Of a stretch of 64,000 bases of DNA, positions 46,067-60,300 are shown one piece after another. Position numbers and translations under genes: made by a program. The stretch comes from Apoda limacodes (taxonomy: Eukaryota > Arthropoda > Insecta > Lepidoptera > Limacodidae), in assembly GCA_946406115.1 (NCBI GenBank), contig OX291544.1:8494001-8558000 (forward strand), in the 5' to 3' direction. Below the pieces are notes generated by a model. That model was not told where the DNA came from, ran no database searches, and was given only the letters and a program-made list of their open reading frames with translations. Within the stretch, counting starts at the first letter, position 1. Every line of letters begins with the position of its first letter.

Positions 46067-46145
46067 CGTCAATTCACACTGGGCTATGGCCTAAGCCTCC
46101 CTCTCCAAGAAGAGGTCTGTGCTCCTACAGTGGAGCGTATAACGG
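46067..46145 (+). mobile_element. SINE 3' fragment
   Basis: CAATTCACACTGGGCTATGG and GAGGTCTGTGCTCCTACAGT resemble the tail of the first SINE family (CCGCACTGGGC, CCGTGCTCCAACAG). The tRNA-like head is absent. Confidence 0.45.
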
Positions 46146-48689
46146 CAGAGGCAACAACTGTTTCTTTAAGATTTCTGAAATTCTGAAGAAAACAGAATCG
46201 TTTGCCTTAATTTGAATGCCTTTTTTACATCAATGCAACATCTACTTACTAGACATCGTTCATGTTTCATAAATTTTTATATAAATAGTAGTTTAAAAGC
46301 TGGCAAAGAATTATAAAAAGATTTGAAATTTAAGCCGATTATAGCAGAAATCGACAAAAGAGGGGAGGGGAAAGTTCTCGAGCGATCGATCACGTCAAAA
46401 CTTTCGGTTGTGATTTTCAGGGTTTCGTATCCGAAAAGAAAACATGGAAGTCTCATAATTATTTTATGTTCGTTAATAAAATTTTACTTATAGGTATATT
46501 AAGTAAACCCCAAGTAAAGTTATAAAATTTGATTACGACAAACTATTTGAGGTGTCGTTGGTAGCTCTTCAAAATTGCATTAACAGTTCTTGTCTTGTGA
46601 CTTTCTCTCAGGTGTATATTTTGGTCAATATCGTAGGCAATTCCACGGGCAGAAGTTGTAGAATAAATAAAATACATTCACTTAACAACAGTGAAGCTGA
46701 CTTATAAAGTTAATTTCACCAAAGTCGCCTTAAGCCTACGACAAAGACTAAACAGAGGAAGTTTATTACAGAACCGCTGACAGCCAGAGAAGAAGGGATT
46801 ATTGTTTGAGACTAACTTTATACGTAACTAGTTGAAGTCTACGGTTTCGGCTGTGGAATAGGCAAGAATTTATTTATGTTTATTTAGATTATTGCATTCT
46901 ATATAAGGTTAAACAAAACGATTTCAGATCAAAGTTTTTTGCGGTGATGTAATACTTAGGTATATATGATAAAATAAATAGTGAATTGTTAACAAAGGGA
47001 TGAATGGCAGCCATTACTGTTCGTTTAGTGCGAGTATAAAAAAAAGGCTTTTACTCGAATTGAACACTCAACTTTTTATTTCGAATATAAGGAAAGTAAA
47101 CGCAGCTAGATTATTGACTTAAACTTACCAAAAATTTGCACTCTTTTGTCTTACTTGACCGTTTTATTCTAACATATTTTTATTTAAAGGAGTATGTCAG
47201 TACTTATGTCACCTACTATTATATTTATTCTTTGCCGTTGCCAGAAGGTCTTTGTTGGCATGCCATAAAGCCACCACTTGCAATACTTTTCCTGTAATAA
47301 ATTTGCTAGACGGCTTAAAAGTTACGGGGATGCAAGCGAAGTAATTAGAACCCAACATCTGTGACTGGTCACAGGTGACTGCTTTGCTTCGTTATATTAG
47401 CTCTCTCCTTATTCTTATTGGATATACCAACACCATTTGTCTTAATCATACTTTATAGAGCACTAACTGTTGCCTGCAACTTTGTCTCTACATAGATGTC
47501 GTTTTAGAGGTTTTCTTTGACTATGAGTTTTTTGATTAATATTTTTTAAGAACAAACCTTACACCATTCAACTAGCAGCAGTTTTCGCATTAAGTGTTAT
47601 CAGACAAACATACCGACACACAAACATTCTAAAAATGTTACAAATAACCTATGATATAAACGTTTGTAGATTGACAACTAGCTTTTATTTTAGGACCAAA
47701 ATACTTTTTAGTGCCTAAAATAGGGATAAAAATTTATAAACACTTTTAGATAAATTGTAGATGTCTCGAAATTTTTTGTTTTACGTTAGTTTTCAACCTG
47801 GCCTCAATGTTTATTATGCATTTCCCCACCCTTATAGGTTTTTATCACAAAAGAGACTCATTTGGTACTCAAATTACCACTGCGTTACCAGTCCCCATGA
47901 CCCCTCAAAAATAATGTCCACTGCGTTATCATACAATAGTTTTTTTTTATTTTGAGCACAAATATTTTGATAAATATCATCATTTGGATATGCATATGTC
48001 ATTCTGAATTACTGGTAGATAATAATATGTTTTTGAAGGTTTTCCGAATAAGTGACAAATGTGTCAAAATGTACAAGGGACATTTTTATAGGCCTCAAAA
48101 AGTATTTTGACCTTTTAAGCACTTTTTTTGTTAAAAGTATTTGTAAAAGTCTATTATTGTGTTTTATTTATATACCTACAGATTTTTAGAAAAAAATTGG
48201 GAAGACTACAATTTTTAAACTACTTTCTTAGCTAATAAAATAACAAATTAAAGCGTAAAAGTTACTTTGTTTGCCGTATTTTTATAGGACACCTCACAGA
48301 TTACTAATCTGAAAACCGGCTCACATAATAGTTACTCCGTGAAGAAACTATAACTTTCATATTATTGATATTAAATTCTTTCATACCAAATGTACAATAT
48401 CTTCCACATATCGCTTTACAATATGTTGTTAGCTAAATATAAACAAACACGATGTCATTTGCTAGGCTCAATCAACTGCCGCCCGCTTCTGTGTTACCGC
48501 GCTTGCTAAATGTAATTAGCAGATACAACACGCTAACCACACTGTACTTAACACGCTAGTTCTGATGTATTTATTATCTAATTAGTGACATACTACACAA
48601 CATATTTGTTACTATAAAATATATAGGAAATAAATACATATGTAGGCACAGTTTCAGCTAAGGAAAACCCTGGTGGGCACCTTCTAAAG
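46146..48689. other. non-coding stretch, nothing recognised
   Basis: AT-rich sequence with short chance ORFs (such as 47,761-47,955). No gene or repeat family identified. Confidence 0.5.
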
Positions 48690-49085
48690 GTATAAAAACC
48701 GGACAAGTGCGAGTCGGACTCGCGCACAAAGGGTTCCGTTCCATTATCTATAAAAACGGCAAAAAATCACCTTTGTTGTATGGGAGCCCCCTTTTAATAT
48801 TTGTTTTATTTAATTTAATTATTTATTTTTAACGTGAATATATAACTAAATATTCTGTAAATATTTCAAGCGGTTATCTGTTTCCGTTATAATATCGAGC
48901 AAACACTAGCAAAAAAATCATGTTTGTTGTCTGGGAGCCCCATTAAATATTTATTTTATTCCGTTTTTTAGTATTCGTTGTTATTGCGGCAACAGAAATA
49001 CATTTTCTGTAAAAACTATCACGGTTCATGAGATACAGCCTGCGGACACATGTTCGGCGAAGTCTTAGTTAATAGGGTCTCATTT
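48690..49085 (+). repeat. dispersed repeat, same family as 38,962
   Basis: GACAAGTGCGAGTCGGACTC, GCGCACAAAGGGTTCCGTTC, then TGTTGTATGGGAGCCCCCTT. A second GTTGTCTGGGAGCCCCATTA follows at about 48,926. Confidence 0.6.
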
Positions 49086-50417
49086 TGTAACCCTTAAGAG
49101 TATCCAGTGGTGGAAAATCATTAGATTTTGCAGATTACTTCTTGCGACCCCTCTTTTCTTTCAAAAAGGAGTCCATATAATTTTCCATTTTAATGACTTT
49201 TATGAATCGTAAAATAAGAGGGTCAAAATAACCCCTCTTGCGACCATTGTCATAGACAAAAAAGTTGTTTATATCAATGCTTGCGACCCCCTTTTTGAAA
49301 AGAAACTTACCCTTTTAATGATTAAAATCGATAAAGACCATCGCTACCAGCAATGTTTGTACCGATAATTTTTTGTGACTGTATTTTTTTAAAGAAAACC
49401 TCCCTTTTTGTTGGCGACAGACCGTGCCAAATCTAACTGAACGTCCCTTTTATTTGGCGCCAAACCGTGTCAATTCCCTCTCGATACTTACCACTATATC
49501 AGCTGTCTGTATCTGTACTTTGTGTGTATATGAATGGTGAATATAATTAAAAACATATATAGTAAATCTGAAAAACAATAGGCAATTGAAATATTACCTA
49601 ATTTGACTTTGTTAAATCAAACTATTGACATTGTAAATCTTGTTTATTCAATGTTTGAGTACAAAACATATATTTATTAGTTGATTCACTATAATATTAT
49701 GTTTCGTTTGTGATTTTACAAAGAGTACCTATTGGACACACCCAATAGAACAGTATTGTAATTAGTTTGTTAAGCTAGTTGTACTTAATTCACTCAACGA
49801 TTCGAAAGTGTTCTTAGAAACCTAATTGAATAAAAAGATTTTGAATATTTGCCATGTCAAATAGGATGATGTAAAAAAGAATCTAATGAGACCATATTTT
49901 ATTAAATTTGTTATGGTTAATTTGTATTTTTATAACTCAGTTCACTGCCGAAAGTGTAACAGTGACAAATACAAAATTTGTTTAAGCTATAACTTTATTA
50001 TAACGGTGACTGTCACGCAACTAAGCATAATAATTATTTACACAGTTTTTGCTCAAAAATCGTTATAAAAAAAACTGTTGGAATTTTCAAGGGAATCGAG
50101 AGAGCAAAGGGCAACAATATGGCACCATATCGTCGCGGGGTCATGTATCTAAGGGGAAACATGTTTCTAAAACTTTGGAATAACAAAGAAAATTCCAATA
50201 CAGGAAAAGCAAAGCAAATGAATTGTATTGTATTTTACTAAGAGCTTCGAAAACCGTTATCAGCTTTCCTTCACCCGCTTTCGGAATCCACACATGTTTT
50301 CATTACGCTTTGATGTCGGCAAACGTTTGCACAAACGAACGAACAAACCTGTAGCCTTTAATTTGCGGATATTACTTTGAATCTAGCGGTTTCTGTATGT
50401 GTTTAATGTTTTTTTAG

Positions 50418-50815
50418 GGTTCCGTACCTAAAAAGGAAAAAACGGAACCTTTATAGGATCACTTTGTTGTCCGTCCGTCTGTCTGTCTGTCTCTTTGTCA
50501 AGACCCTTTTTCTCGGGAACGCGTGGAGGTATCAAGCTAAAATTTATATCAAATACTCAGGTCTAATGTTCTTTGGAGCGGTGAAAACAATCAAACTTCT
50601 AAGCCAACGCAATTAAAAGATACAGCCGTTTATGCAGCAAATTTTCGAAACCCGCAAGGGAATCAAAACCAGCGTACTTTCCGTGAACTCAGAATCTTAA
50701 AAGATAAAGGAAAAAATGCGATAACCGTAAATTTTTATTCACATCATATAATAATAATATACAACATATAATAAGTTTGCACGGAACCCTCGGTGCGCGA
50801 GCCAGACTCGCACTT
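50418..50815 (+). repeat. dispersed repeat, GGTTCCGTACCT family, complete-looking
   Basis: Starts AGGGTTCCGTACCTAAAAAG and has a TCTGTCTGTCTGTCT run at 50,478-50,493. Ends CGGAACCCTCGGTGCGCGAG and CCAGACTCGCACTTTGC. A second, diverged copy of this layout is at 57.8-58.37 kb. Non-coding. Confidence 0.65.
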
Positions 50816-52185
50816 TGCATATTTTTTTCCCGCCTTTTGTCTATTGTATAAGTGTTGAATCCTAACTACTCGCACAAGGTAACAATGAGTAGATAGATAG
50901 GTATATCATAACAAAGCGTGAGCTTTCAAATGACTTAATATTTTTTTATTGTTTGCGAGCGAACGAAACAAAGGATTCAGTGTATCGGAAGATTTTTATG
51001 AGAGAAAGTTTTCTGAAAGTTGAAATGGTAACACGACTATGTTTCAAGATGTAGACAACCATTATTATAATTAAAAACTGGCTAAGTGCGAGGACTCGCG
51101 CACCCAGGGTTCCAAACCACTACAAAATGCACGACTCTCATTTAAAAACTACATGTTTCTTGTATGGAGAACCCCTTATATTTTTACTTTTTTTAAAAAA
51201 TTAATTATTTGTTAGAAAAGCCGCCATAATATGCGCCAATAATAACACCAATTCTGTTAAAATTTGAGACTTCTACCTTACGATCCGAATGATGAAGAAA
51301 GAAGCCAATAAAAGGTCGGCCAGAAAGATGGAAAGGGAGACAGACTTATATATAGAGGCTTAGTAATAGGGCTTCGATCTATCGGCACCTAATTGGGTAA
51401 TGTACCCCAAAAATTTTGCACGGAGATTACTGTTATAGCATAGGCAAGAATTAAAAGAGATTTTGCAATATTCATCCCAAAAAAGATGTATAATAGATGT
51501 TGGAAGTATAAATGGTGATCAGTCGTTTCAAAGCAAAATGCGTAAAAAATGGTATTTGGACTTTAGGAAGAAAATTATAATTGACGTGTTTGCTCGTTTT
51601 TGGAAAATTTATTAATTTTGAATGAGAATTCCGACATTTTTATAGGCTATAAAACCACAAACAGTTAAAAGCGTTCTTTTTTTTAAAAGCCTATGCGCAT
51701 AAAGTTGTTGGAAAGCTGGTCAAAAACAAAATGTCGATAGATCGGATTTAAAGTACTTATGTAACTATTATATAACATATATAACCTACTTACATTTTTA
51801 TCATGTACTTGAACTTTCCAGCTGTGAATTGTGCATGCAATGTGGATATTTTATAGAATAATAGCTTGTTTTTGAACAGCTACTTATTACTCAAAAGCTA
51901 CAGAGACAAATCCCTCTTAGTTCAAATAGCTGACCTCGGAATGAATTAATATCTGTCACTATATAGGTATCCTATACATCATCCCACTATCCCGTGTCCT
52001 GGACACGTCCTTTAGTTGATAAATTGGACGTCTGGGATTACCTCCGTGCGACCACTGGATTACTTTATACGGACGGAAAGCTCAAGATTACATTTTATAT
52101 TAAGCTTCAATTACACAACAACCTTATAATTGAACATTTTTCCACATATTCTAATGAAATTTTAAAGCGATGTGTCTTTGTTTTA

Positions 52186-52437
52186 TTGACTAGTTGGTAG
52201 TGTGGCCAGCTGCTGTGCAGAGGGTGTGGGTTCGATTCCCGCACTGGATACATATTTATGTGATAAACATTTTTTGTTTGTTTTGAGTCTGGATGTATTT
52301 ATATATGTATTTACAAAAAAAGTAAAATATATGAATTTGTATCTGTTATCTCCTATCTATAACACAAGTTTTGCTTGCTTTGGGGACAGACGGCGCTGTG
52401 TGTAATGTCCAAAAATATTTATAATTTATTTATTTGT
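52186..52437 (+). mobile_element. second-family SINE copy
   Basis: TTGACTAGTTGGTAGTGTGG opens the head. The B box GGTTCGATTCCC is intact. The body has TTTTGAGTCTGGATGTATTT and the end has AGACGGCGCTGTGTGTAATG then TTATTTATTT. Collinear with 10,605-10,868 and 45,058-45,325. Confidence 0.78.
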
Positions 52438-53949
52438 ACCACCATACAGTTTTGTTGTAATAAAACTAATGGATGTTCTGAAAAAAAAAAACGTGTGGGA
52501 TTTCGTTTGTACTTTAAAAATAGGTTTGCAGGTTACAATCTATTTTTTTTGTAATGGATAGGACATATCTAACTTTAACTTTTGAACCACATGTTTTGAA
52601 AATATAAAATTTACTAGAATAAAGAGAATTATTTTTAAGAAAATCAATTCACAGGTTATGTTATGAATTTTTTTTTGTCAAATTGAGTAGCAAACTAAGT
52701 TCATGTAGGTAAACATACAATTTAAACCTCATACATTCTAAAATTCAATTAAGCAAATACATAAACTATAAGGTACTACCGCAGTATATATATGTAATCA
52801 ATTCGTTAATGTACACACATCAAAAGAAGTTTGCATTCACCTGAAAAAACTGGAAATTATACTTTTTATGTTGATATTTTTTCAATTGAATTTTTAGGCA
52901 TTTGTTCTTTGTTTAAAAATACAACATTAAAACAAAATATCGTAAAACTTTTCTTGTCTTTGGTTTGGTACGTATTTAAATAAGATACCACTGTTAAAAT
53001 GCTTTTTTATATATTTTATCGTAACCATAAAATATCTTAAGTTTTCTAAGTGAAGGCAAAGTTTTTTTTTAATGTGTGTATTCACGCTTATATTCTTGTG
53101 GTGGTAACTAGTGGCTGGCCACACACTATAATAATGTGGGAGAAAGCCTATCTATATATAGCAACACCGCCTCTATGCATAGACTATGCATGACTGGACT
53201 AAGGTGGCTTTGAATGTACATATAAGTACATATATATATATATATAGAGAGTAATAAGTGGTAAAATTAATGTATTATACAATATATTTAATATACTTAT
53301 TACTATATTGCAAGTTTATTTAAGTACCTATCTATCAATACAATCAGTTGAATGAATAAAAGGTAGATTAGTTGTATCAAAGCCATCTTGTCTACGTCTG
53401 ACGGTTTGAACGTCACAAAAACGATCAATAGACTTAATAATTATCTCATCAAACGGTATAATGAAAGGTCTCTAAAGTTCAGAGGTAAGCTTTACCTGAG
53501 AACATTTGTGGATACAAAGGAATCCTGGATACTAGTCTTCGCCATATATATATTGAGTCTTTATACTTTGCGTAGGTAAGTACTTAGAAAATTATTTGTT
53601 ACCTATTATTAATATTGTGACACACATGATATTGATTTTTTTACATAAAAAGGTTGTCTTAGCCGTTGGCCCTAGGCCTTTCAAAAATATCTTTACTGCA
53701 ACGGCCGGTTTTGAGCCGCCTGCCACCTGGTTGACCTGGTATAGGAGGTCCACCCACGCTGCGGCTTCCTATATCATGTGTCATATTATCATTACATATA
53801 ATAAAATGTAACTATAACTGTAAAATGTAGATATTTAGGGAAAATGTATATGAGTTCATAAGAGCAATAGAATCGAAAACAATTTCTCTCTCTGGTGCAT
53901 GTTTGTAAAAGCCCAGTTGTACCCAATAAACTTCCTTACAATAATCATG

Positions 53950-54015
53950 GAGTTGCCGTAGGAATCCCACGCTGATAATCGGAATAAGCTCGGACGGAGC
54001 CGCCGGCGAAATCTA
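53950..54015 (+). repeat. 3' end fragment of the 11,951-type repeat
   Basis: GTTGCCGTAGGAATCCCACG, CTGATAATCGGAATAAGCTC, GGACGGAGCCGCCGGCGAAA then TCTAGT. Only the 3' part remains. Confidence 0.55.
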
Positions 54016-55939
54016 GTTTCTTATATATTTAAATCACTTTCACCCGCAACGGGGCGGTCAAACGGAGATGGTATATGCGTTTAGGGCTTAGACCATCAGG
54101 GTGGAAGTTTTTACTCGTAGCTATGTATGCATTTGTGTGTCTAACTATTACCATTTTAAAGAAACTATTTTAGTAGTTTTTTTAGATGCGGTTAATTGCA
54201 TGATGTCGCTTCAGAGCAGGCTTTAAGTTATGCTTTGCGTATATTGACCAACTGAGGAAGCTACAGAAGATGTGTTCGGAATAAAATCCAAGAACATAGT
54301 TGATGCGGTTAGTTATATTACACCCTCGTAGGTATCACCACGGTTTCACAGTTGTACGCCACCAGGGGGCGTTGCACTAGACAAACGATTGGGCTTATTT
54401 TGATATGGTGATTGTATTACCTAGCTATTTCAATCAATCAATCAAATCAAACTGTATTTAAATAGGTTCCTAAGAACACTTTTGAATCGTTAATACAATG
54501 TAAACAATGTAAATTTCTGCCAAAAAGAGCTGGCAAGAAGTTCCATTTAAAGTAATAATACAACACTTTGATAGTTAGCCAAGGAGTATACAATATGCAC
54601 CGAAACACTTATCTGGTAATAAAAAAAAATAAAGCGAAGGAACACTGGACTCTATAATACAGGTTTATCTAGTTTAGAGTTCAGGGCTAGAACAAATGTT
54701 CAAGGCAACAAACCTAAGCTGTTGGTATTAAAATAAATAAAATGACACTTTAGTTTATTCAGAACATATATTTATAAGTCAAAGTTAATGTAGTAGTATT
54801 AGTGTCAACAATGTTACTTAAGGTTTTTAAAAATGTTTGATAATAAACTTTATCTTATCTTACTAAAAACAAAGTCAAATATGACATATTTTTTTTTGTT
54901 TTTATGTAGCATAGGGGGCGCACCATGTGGAGCGTCAAATATTGTCAATAGAGTGAAGGAATTCAGATATTTCAGAGAATTCCGATATTTAATAGTACTA
55001 GTGGCATTAGCGCCATCATTACTATATTTTTGCACAATCATATGTACATACATATCCTTTTTTTTTTCTCCTTTGTTTAATATAATTTAATATAAATAAA
55101 TATTTATATATACATATGTATATTTATTATAAATATAATTTAGTCATCTTTTACGGTTAAAGGTCGAGGCGATCAGAGGGCGCTGCACTTAATGTTTTAC
55201 GGCTATAGGGCAACGGAAGTCCTGTAGTAAAATTATTTATCTAAAACTATTAGGCCGATATATCGTCTTGGGTTTTTTAAATTTTCATATTATCACTTGG
55301 AAGAAGAATGGAAGAATTGTTGCTGCGAGCATTTTACACATGTAATATCAAAAGTGCAGAGGGGATGCCTAGTGCATCGTGCACGTCCCTAAAGTACCAT
55401 AGTACTCGTACCGAGCGCTCGACTTCGCTTAATTAAGGGGCGACACTCACCGCATGATGCCCGACGCCTCCAACAACTCCATTTATACGTGTTAGGAATA
55501 TCAAAGTAAGTCAACCCTTTTCCAACTATTTATTTTACTTTTGACATAAGCACGTCTATAAAGTTTCTTATTTATTGACAGGCAGTGAAAGACTAAAAAA
55601 TGCAATACTTCATGGACGCTTTTTTTTCTATACAATAGTGAAGCGACGTGCTGTTCAGATCCGATATTTATCGATTATGCATACTCGCAACTACAACTCA
55701 AAATCGCAATTTTTGATTGCTATAAGCAATCGAATCGGTAACACATTAGGGCATCACTGATTGATTAGTTCAACGACTCGAGCTGTCAAAAGTTAAATAA
55801 ATGATAAACGCATTAAGTTAAAGGAAGTTTTTGTTAACATAGATATCATCATAATTCCATCATCGACAACAAAAATAAACGTATGTGAAAGTACCTATGT
55901 ATTAGACATCGTAAACTAATTTTTGGACGACATTTTCGT

Positions 55940-56200
55940 CTTTATTCGGCTCGGCCTGCGCTAAATTTGGCTATCGGCGTGGGATTCCTACGGCAGCTTC
56001 TTGATTTTAGTAGTAGTAGCTATAGTTTGTTTACGTGGAATATAATTGTATATTTCCAGGAATAAGTTAAAACTCTTTTTCTGGAATAAACAATAGCCTA
56101 TATCCTTCTCTATCCGTTCGACTAGATATCTCTGAGTCAAATTTCAACTGAATTGGATTCTTCGCTTCGTTGCGAGGTGAAGAAAGAACAGACATGCATC
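55940..56200 (-). repeat. 11,951-type repeat in reverse orientation
   Basis: Reading the minus strand: TCAGTTGAAATTTGACTCAG, GTCGAACGGATAGAGAAGGA, and the 3' end AGCTGCCGTAGGAATCCCAC, GCCGATAGCCAAATTTAGCG. Degenerate. Confidence 0.5.
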
Positions 56201-56905
56201 CATTATCAAGTAGCTTTAGTGTTGCTTAACAACGCCATCTATTGTCAAATAGCTTTAGTGTTGCTGTGTCGGTAAAAATAATAGTATTACTACTCGCCAA
56301 TAAATGTCAGGAAGAGTCATATTTTTCAGTTTATCATTGCCTGAAAACACGAATAAAACGACGTGTTATTAAAATAAAACCTAGCTAAATCGATTTATCA
56401 GCCCCAAAACCCCCAGCATACTAAATCTCAAGAAAATCGTTGGAGCTGTTTCCGAGATTCAGATTATATAAATATATACATTCATACAAGAATTGCTCAG
56501 TTAGAGGTATTCGATTCGATTGATTATGATATATTCTAATACAAATTACTAATTAAACGTCTTTTTGTGACCATCAATAACTTTGTACTGCCACAGTCTG
56601 AAGAGACCTGCAAAAAGAGCTGCTTGTTATCTACCATTGTGTTCTTATTTGCCTAGCTTGTTACAGAACATGGTGTGTGAATATTACATTAGAGGGCGTA
56701 TCTGGCGTATGATGCGGTTTGCATTGTAAATGCACGCATCACGGTTACAAAAGGAATATTGAAACAGAGCTATTAGAATCAGAATGTTTGATTAACAGAA
56801 GTACACTTCACCAATTCCGACTACATTTAATAAATCACCTTTGTGATCGAGACTAAAATCTTCATATTTTATTTTCTTCAGATTGACTATTTATGAGTCC
56901 ACTGA

Positions 56906-57190
56906 GTGGTAAGTAAATACGACGGTATGGGACACTGGCAACTATTTTTAGTTGACAAAGACAATGGAAGAATATTTTATATTATGAAAGGTTTTGCAGA
57001 GGTAGATAAACCTATTGCATCGCGTAAAGAAGATTTTGCAAATAGCAATTTGTTACTTATTTACTATATACTACTACTTTTATTAATATTTGTTATTTAT
57101 TATGTTGATATACAAACGTACCTAATAGTATGTAACGTAACTAATATTATTATAATAGATGTAAAATATATAATAAACTGCATTTTCTAA
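56906..57190 (+). other. unrecognised 94-codon ORF with one hydrophobic segment, probably not a gene
   Basis: The opening is GTG; the first ATG is at 56,927 (MGHWQLFLVDKDNGRIFYIM). A hydrophobic stretch follows (LLLIYYILLLLLIFVIYYV), arising from AT-rich sequence. No family recognised. Confidence 0.1.
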
Positions 57191-57805
57191 ATTGATTAGG
57201 TGTCATGCGATGAGTGCCATGTCGCTATACTAAATGTTTGGAAGCTGAAAAAATCTAATTTTCCGAGAGATCCAGTTTATTTCATAAAACATTATTTATA
57301 CCACTCGATAGAGCTTGTGAGGCATTTTGAGGATCAATAATCAGTAGTTCGATATCGTGTTTGGGTTAAAAATAATAGAGTAAGATTACTTAGCGTTTCC
57401 ATCCTGTATTTACATAAGCGTAACCTGAGGTACTGACGCACAGCCCAAACTACTGGGTCTCAAGACTTGAAATTTTGCTCAGAGGTTTCTGTTATAACAT
57501 TATTTCTCAAAAAAAAAAAAAAAAAAATTGGCCATTAGCACTGTATGGGTAATGCCTTTAGGTTGAAAATTAAGATTGTCAAAACAACTCTTTCTCCAAA
57601 TTTCGAATTTATAAGATCCCAAACAAATCAAACCTCAAACTGCTCAGATTAAATTAGCTAAGATTCAAAATTTGGATATAGAGTCGTTTTTGAATTGGTG
57701 GCCGTTTTTGAAATTGAATCAAATTTTACAAATATGTTGAAACACGTCAGTCAATCTTAATTTTCACCGTGTTATGTTTTGACCGATAGCAATCAGACCT
57801 CTTTT

Positions 57806-58367
57806 TAGGGTTCCTTAGCCAAATGGTAAAAAACGGAACCCTTATGGATTCGTCATGTCTGTCTGTCTGTCCGTCCGTATGTCACAGCCACTTTTTTTCG
57901 AAACTAAAAGAACTATACTGTTGAAACTTGTTAAGTAGATGTATTGTGAACCGCATTAAGAAAAAAAACAATAAATTGGGGTGGGTGTCCCATACTTAGA
58001 ACTGAAGGTCAAAAAATTTTTTTTATCAAACTCATACGTGTGGGGTATCTATGGATAGGTCTTCAAAAATTATATTGAGGTTTCTAATATAATTTTTTCT
58101 AAACTGAATAGTTTGCGCGACTTCCAAAGTCCCCCCTCTGTATGATAAAACTAAAAAAATATATGATGTACATTACCATGCAAACTTCTACCGAAAATTG
58201 GTTTGAACGAGATCTAGTCAGTAGTTTTTTTTTAAATACGTCATAAGTCGTTAACCGCAATTTCCCTTTTATTCAATCAACTCAAATAGAAAAATAAAAA
58301 AACATTTAATTTTTATAGATAATGGTACGGGACCCTTCGTGCGCGAGTCCGACTCGAACTTGGCCAT
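57806..58367 (+). repeat. dispersed repeat, GGTTCC ... TCGAACTTGGCC family
   Basis: Starts TAGGGTTCCTTAGCCAAATG with GTCTGTCTGTCTGTCCGTCC. Ends ATGGTACGGGACCCTTCGTG, CGCGAGTCCGACTCGAACTT, GGCC. Shares its ends with 50,418-50,815 and 38,962-39,052. Confidence 0.65.
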
Positions 58368-59264
58368 TTTTTTTTGAAACAGATGCCTACTCTTTCAAAG
58401 AGCGAAAAGCTCATCAAAATCTCGTTAGACTCTCTATACCTATTTATATATTCTTCGTCATAATGATATTTGTAGCTGAATTGCAATTGAAGATTGTTAC
58501 TCCAAAAGTATTCTAAAGCGTCCATCCATCTGTTGGCTAGTAAACAGATAAGATTATGTGACTCAGGGGCTTTTGTAGCTAAAACAGTTTCTTGCGCAAC
58601 CGTAATACGTACCGGCCTTTAGTTTCCGAGTCCATTGACCATAGAACAAGTCAAATGTAACGGATCTCGTATTTATACGTGTGATTAGAGGAAGTGGGTA
58701 CGATAAGTTTACGTAACAATCCGCTATGGGTCACTTTTGCTTTTTAAGCTTCTTGAAATAAAATATAATAACACTATACTTTACTATAATATACTTTTGA
58801 ATTGGAAATAGATGATTAGCGTTAGAATAAAACGGTTTATGAGTTAAGACTTGTTTTATTCGCCGTTTTTAGCGTTCAATGGTATATTCCAGTTTCAAAA
58901 GAACTATCACTATTACACAACCATACTAATCTTTGCTCATCTCTAAAATCGTCTTATTCAGTGTTTACATTAAGCATATAACATATATTATGCGGTTGAA
59001 CAAACCACAAAAGTATGGAATGTGATTTGTACTTTCTTCTTTAACCTAACCAACGAACGAACTAACAAAGGTACCGTAATGGTTGAAATCGACGACTGTC
59101 AGCTATTCTTCATAACATGATTCCATATTAATAGTTTACCGTAGCCACAGACTATATATACAAATAAACAGACTATATATAAATATATAAAATATAATAA
59201 TAATACTATTACAGTAACGCAGCTTCCAAAACACAGATGAGCTAGGTATCTAAACATGTTTTTA

Positions 59265-59480
59265 TAGAGCACCCGTCTGATGCAGGGAGCTATGCTCGGA
59301 GTGTCTCTCAGGAATCGCATCCGAAATGAAGACATCCGGAAGAGAGCTAAAGTTACCGAAATAACTCGCAGCATTGGCAAGCTGAAGTGGCAGTGGGCTG
59401 GTCTGTCGGAGGAGGATGGTCGATGGAACAGACGTGTCCTAGAGTGAAGATCGCGTACGGAAGGCGAAGCGAACGTATGG
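59265..59480 (+). mobile_element. RTE-type LINE fragment, C-terminal region
   Basis: From 59280 it reads MQGAMLGVSLRNRIRNEDIR, KRAKVTEITRSIGKLKWQWA, then DGRWNRRVLE before a stop. This is the segment just upstream of the AYVQQW tail in the other fragments. No intact ORF. Confidence 0.7.
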
Positions 59481-60067
59481 AAGGACATCTCGCCTCTTGA
59501 GACTTTTTGAACAAGGTCTCGCTTGAGAGGTGAGATTTAGTTTCATACATTATACCCCGAGAACGCGGCACCCAAGTCCTCGACACTTTTTCGCAATAAG
59601 CTCCCAGTTCCTTTGTCCTCAGCCATTGGTAAGCCAAGGGTAGGATATCCCATGTAGGTTAGCAGTCTCATAGTTTGGTAGACAGAAATATACGGAAGTC
59701 TTGGGTTGATATTGGCCAGTTTTATCTAGGAGTACCTACCTACAAAAAAGAAATAAAACACGTATATTTATATTTATTCCAGTATATATGAATCTGTTAC
59801 CAAAAAAAAAATAACATTTTCTTTTATCTAAAACTACTTACTTTTCAGCTTTATATTCAAGTTGGATCATTATTCAATGCTTATAACTCAAGTTCTAGTG
59901 CGGTTATAGTTAAGTGTCGCAGGCCGTTGTCATGCAATCTTAGGACAATAACCCTGCAGAGTCGATCGATAGATATATATTATTCATTTCTTATTCACCT
60001 TGATGTCGTTGCAATTGAAATAGATTACAAGTTGTACAGTTTCAGTCATTAGTTGTTAATACGTAAC

Positions 60068-60300
60068 TAGCTTTTGCCTCGGTTTCACCCGCCCTAAATT
60101 CCGTTTTTGGTGTAGGAATTCAACGGCAACTCCTCAATTATAGAAAAAAAACTGACACACACTAGACGTTTTCAAATAACCTATGTCTTTCCCCGGGGCT
60201 AAAACTATCTCCATGCCAAATTTCATCTTAATCGGTACAACGATTTACGCGTAAAGAGGTAACAGACAGATAGACAGAGTTACTTGCGCATATATAATAT
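60068..60300 (-). repeat. 11,951-type repeat in reverse orientation
   Basis: On the minus strand it runs from TATTATATATGCGCAAGTAA through CTGTCTATCTGTTACCTC and CGATTAAGATGAAATTTGGC to GGGCGGGTGAAACCGAGGCA, AAAGCTAG. The order of blocks matches 41,212-41,414. Confidence 0.6.

Larger units (their letters stand above)
52438..57805. other. non-coding stretch with repeat fragments
   Basis: Apart from the 11,951-type fragments, 54,420-54,590 is a repeat-like segment (ACTGTATTTAAATAGGTTCC, AAAGAGCTGGCAAGAAGTTC). 53,690-53,770 may be a decayed LINE piece. 55,430-55,490 shares TTAATTAAGGG.GACACTCA with 38,000-38,035. No gene seen. Confidence 0.45.

Noticed and set aside
53690..53770. Minus-strand reading WVDLLYQVNQVAGGSKPAVA resembling a LINE C-terminal segment.
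   Set aside because: Too short and too weak a match to annotate as a separate element.
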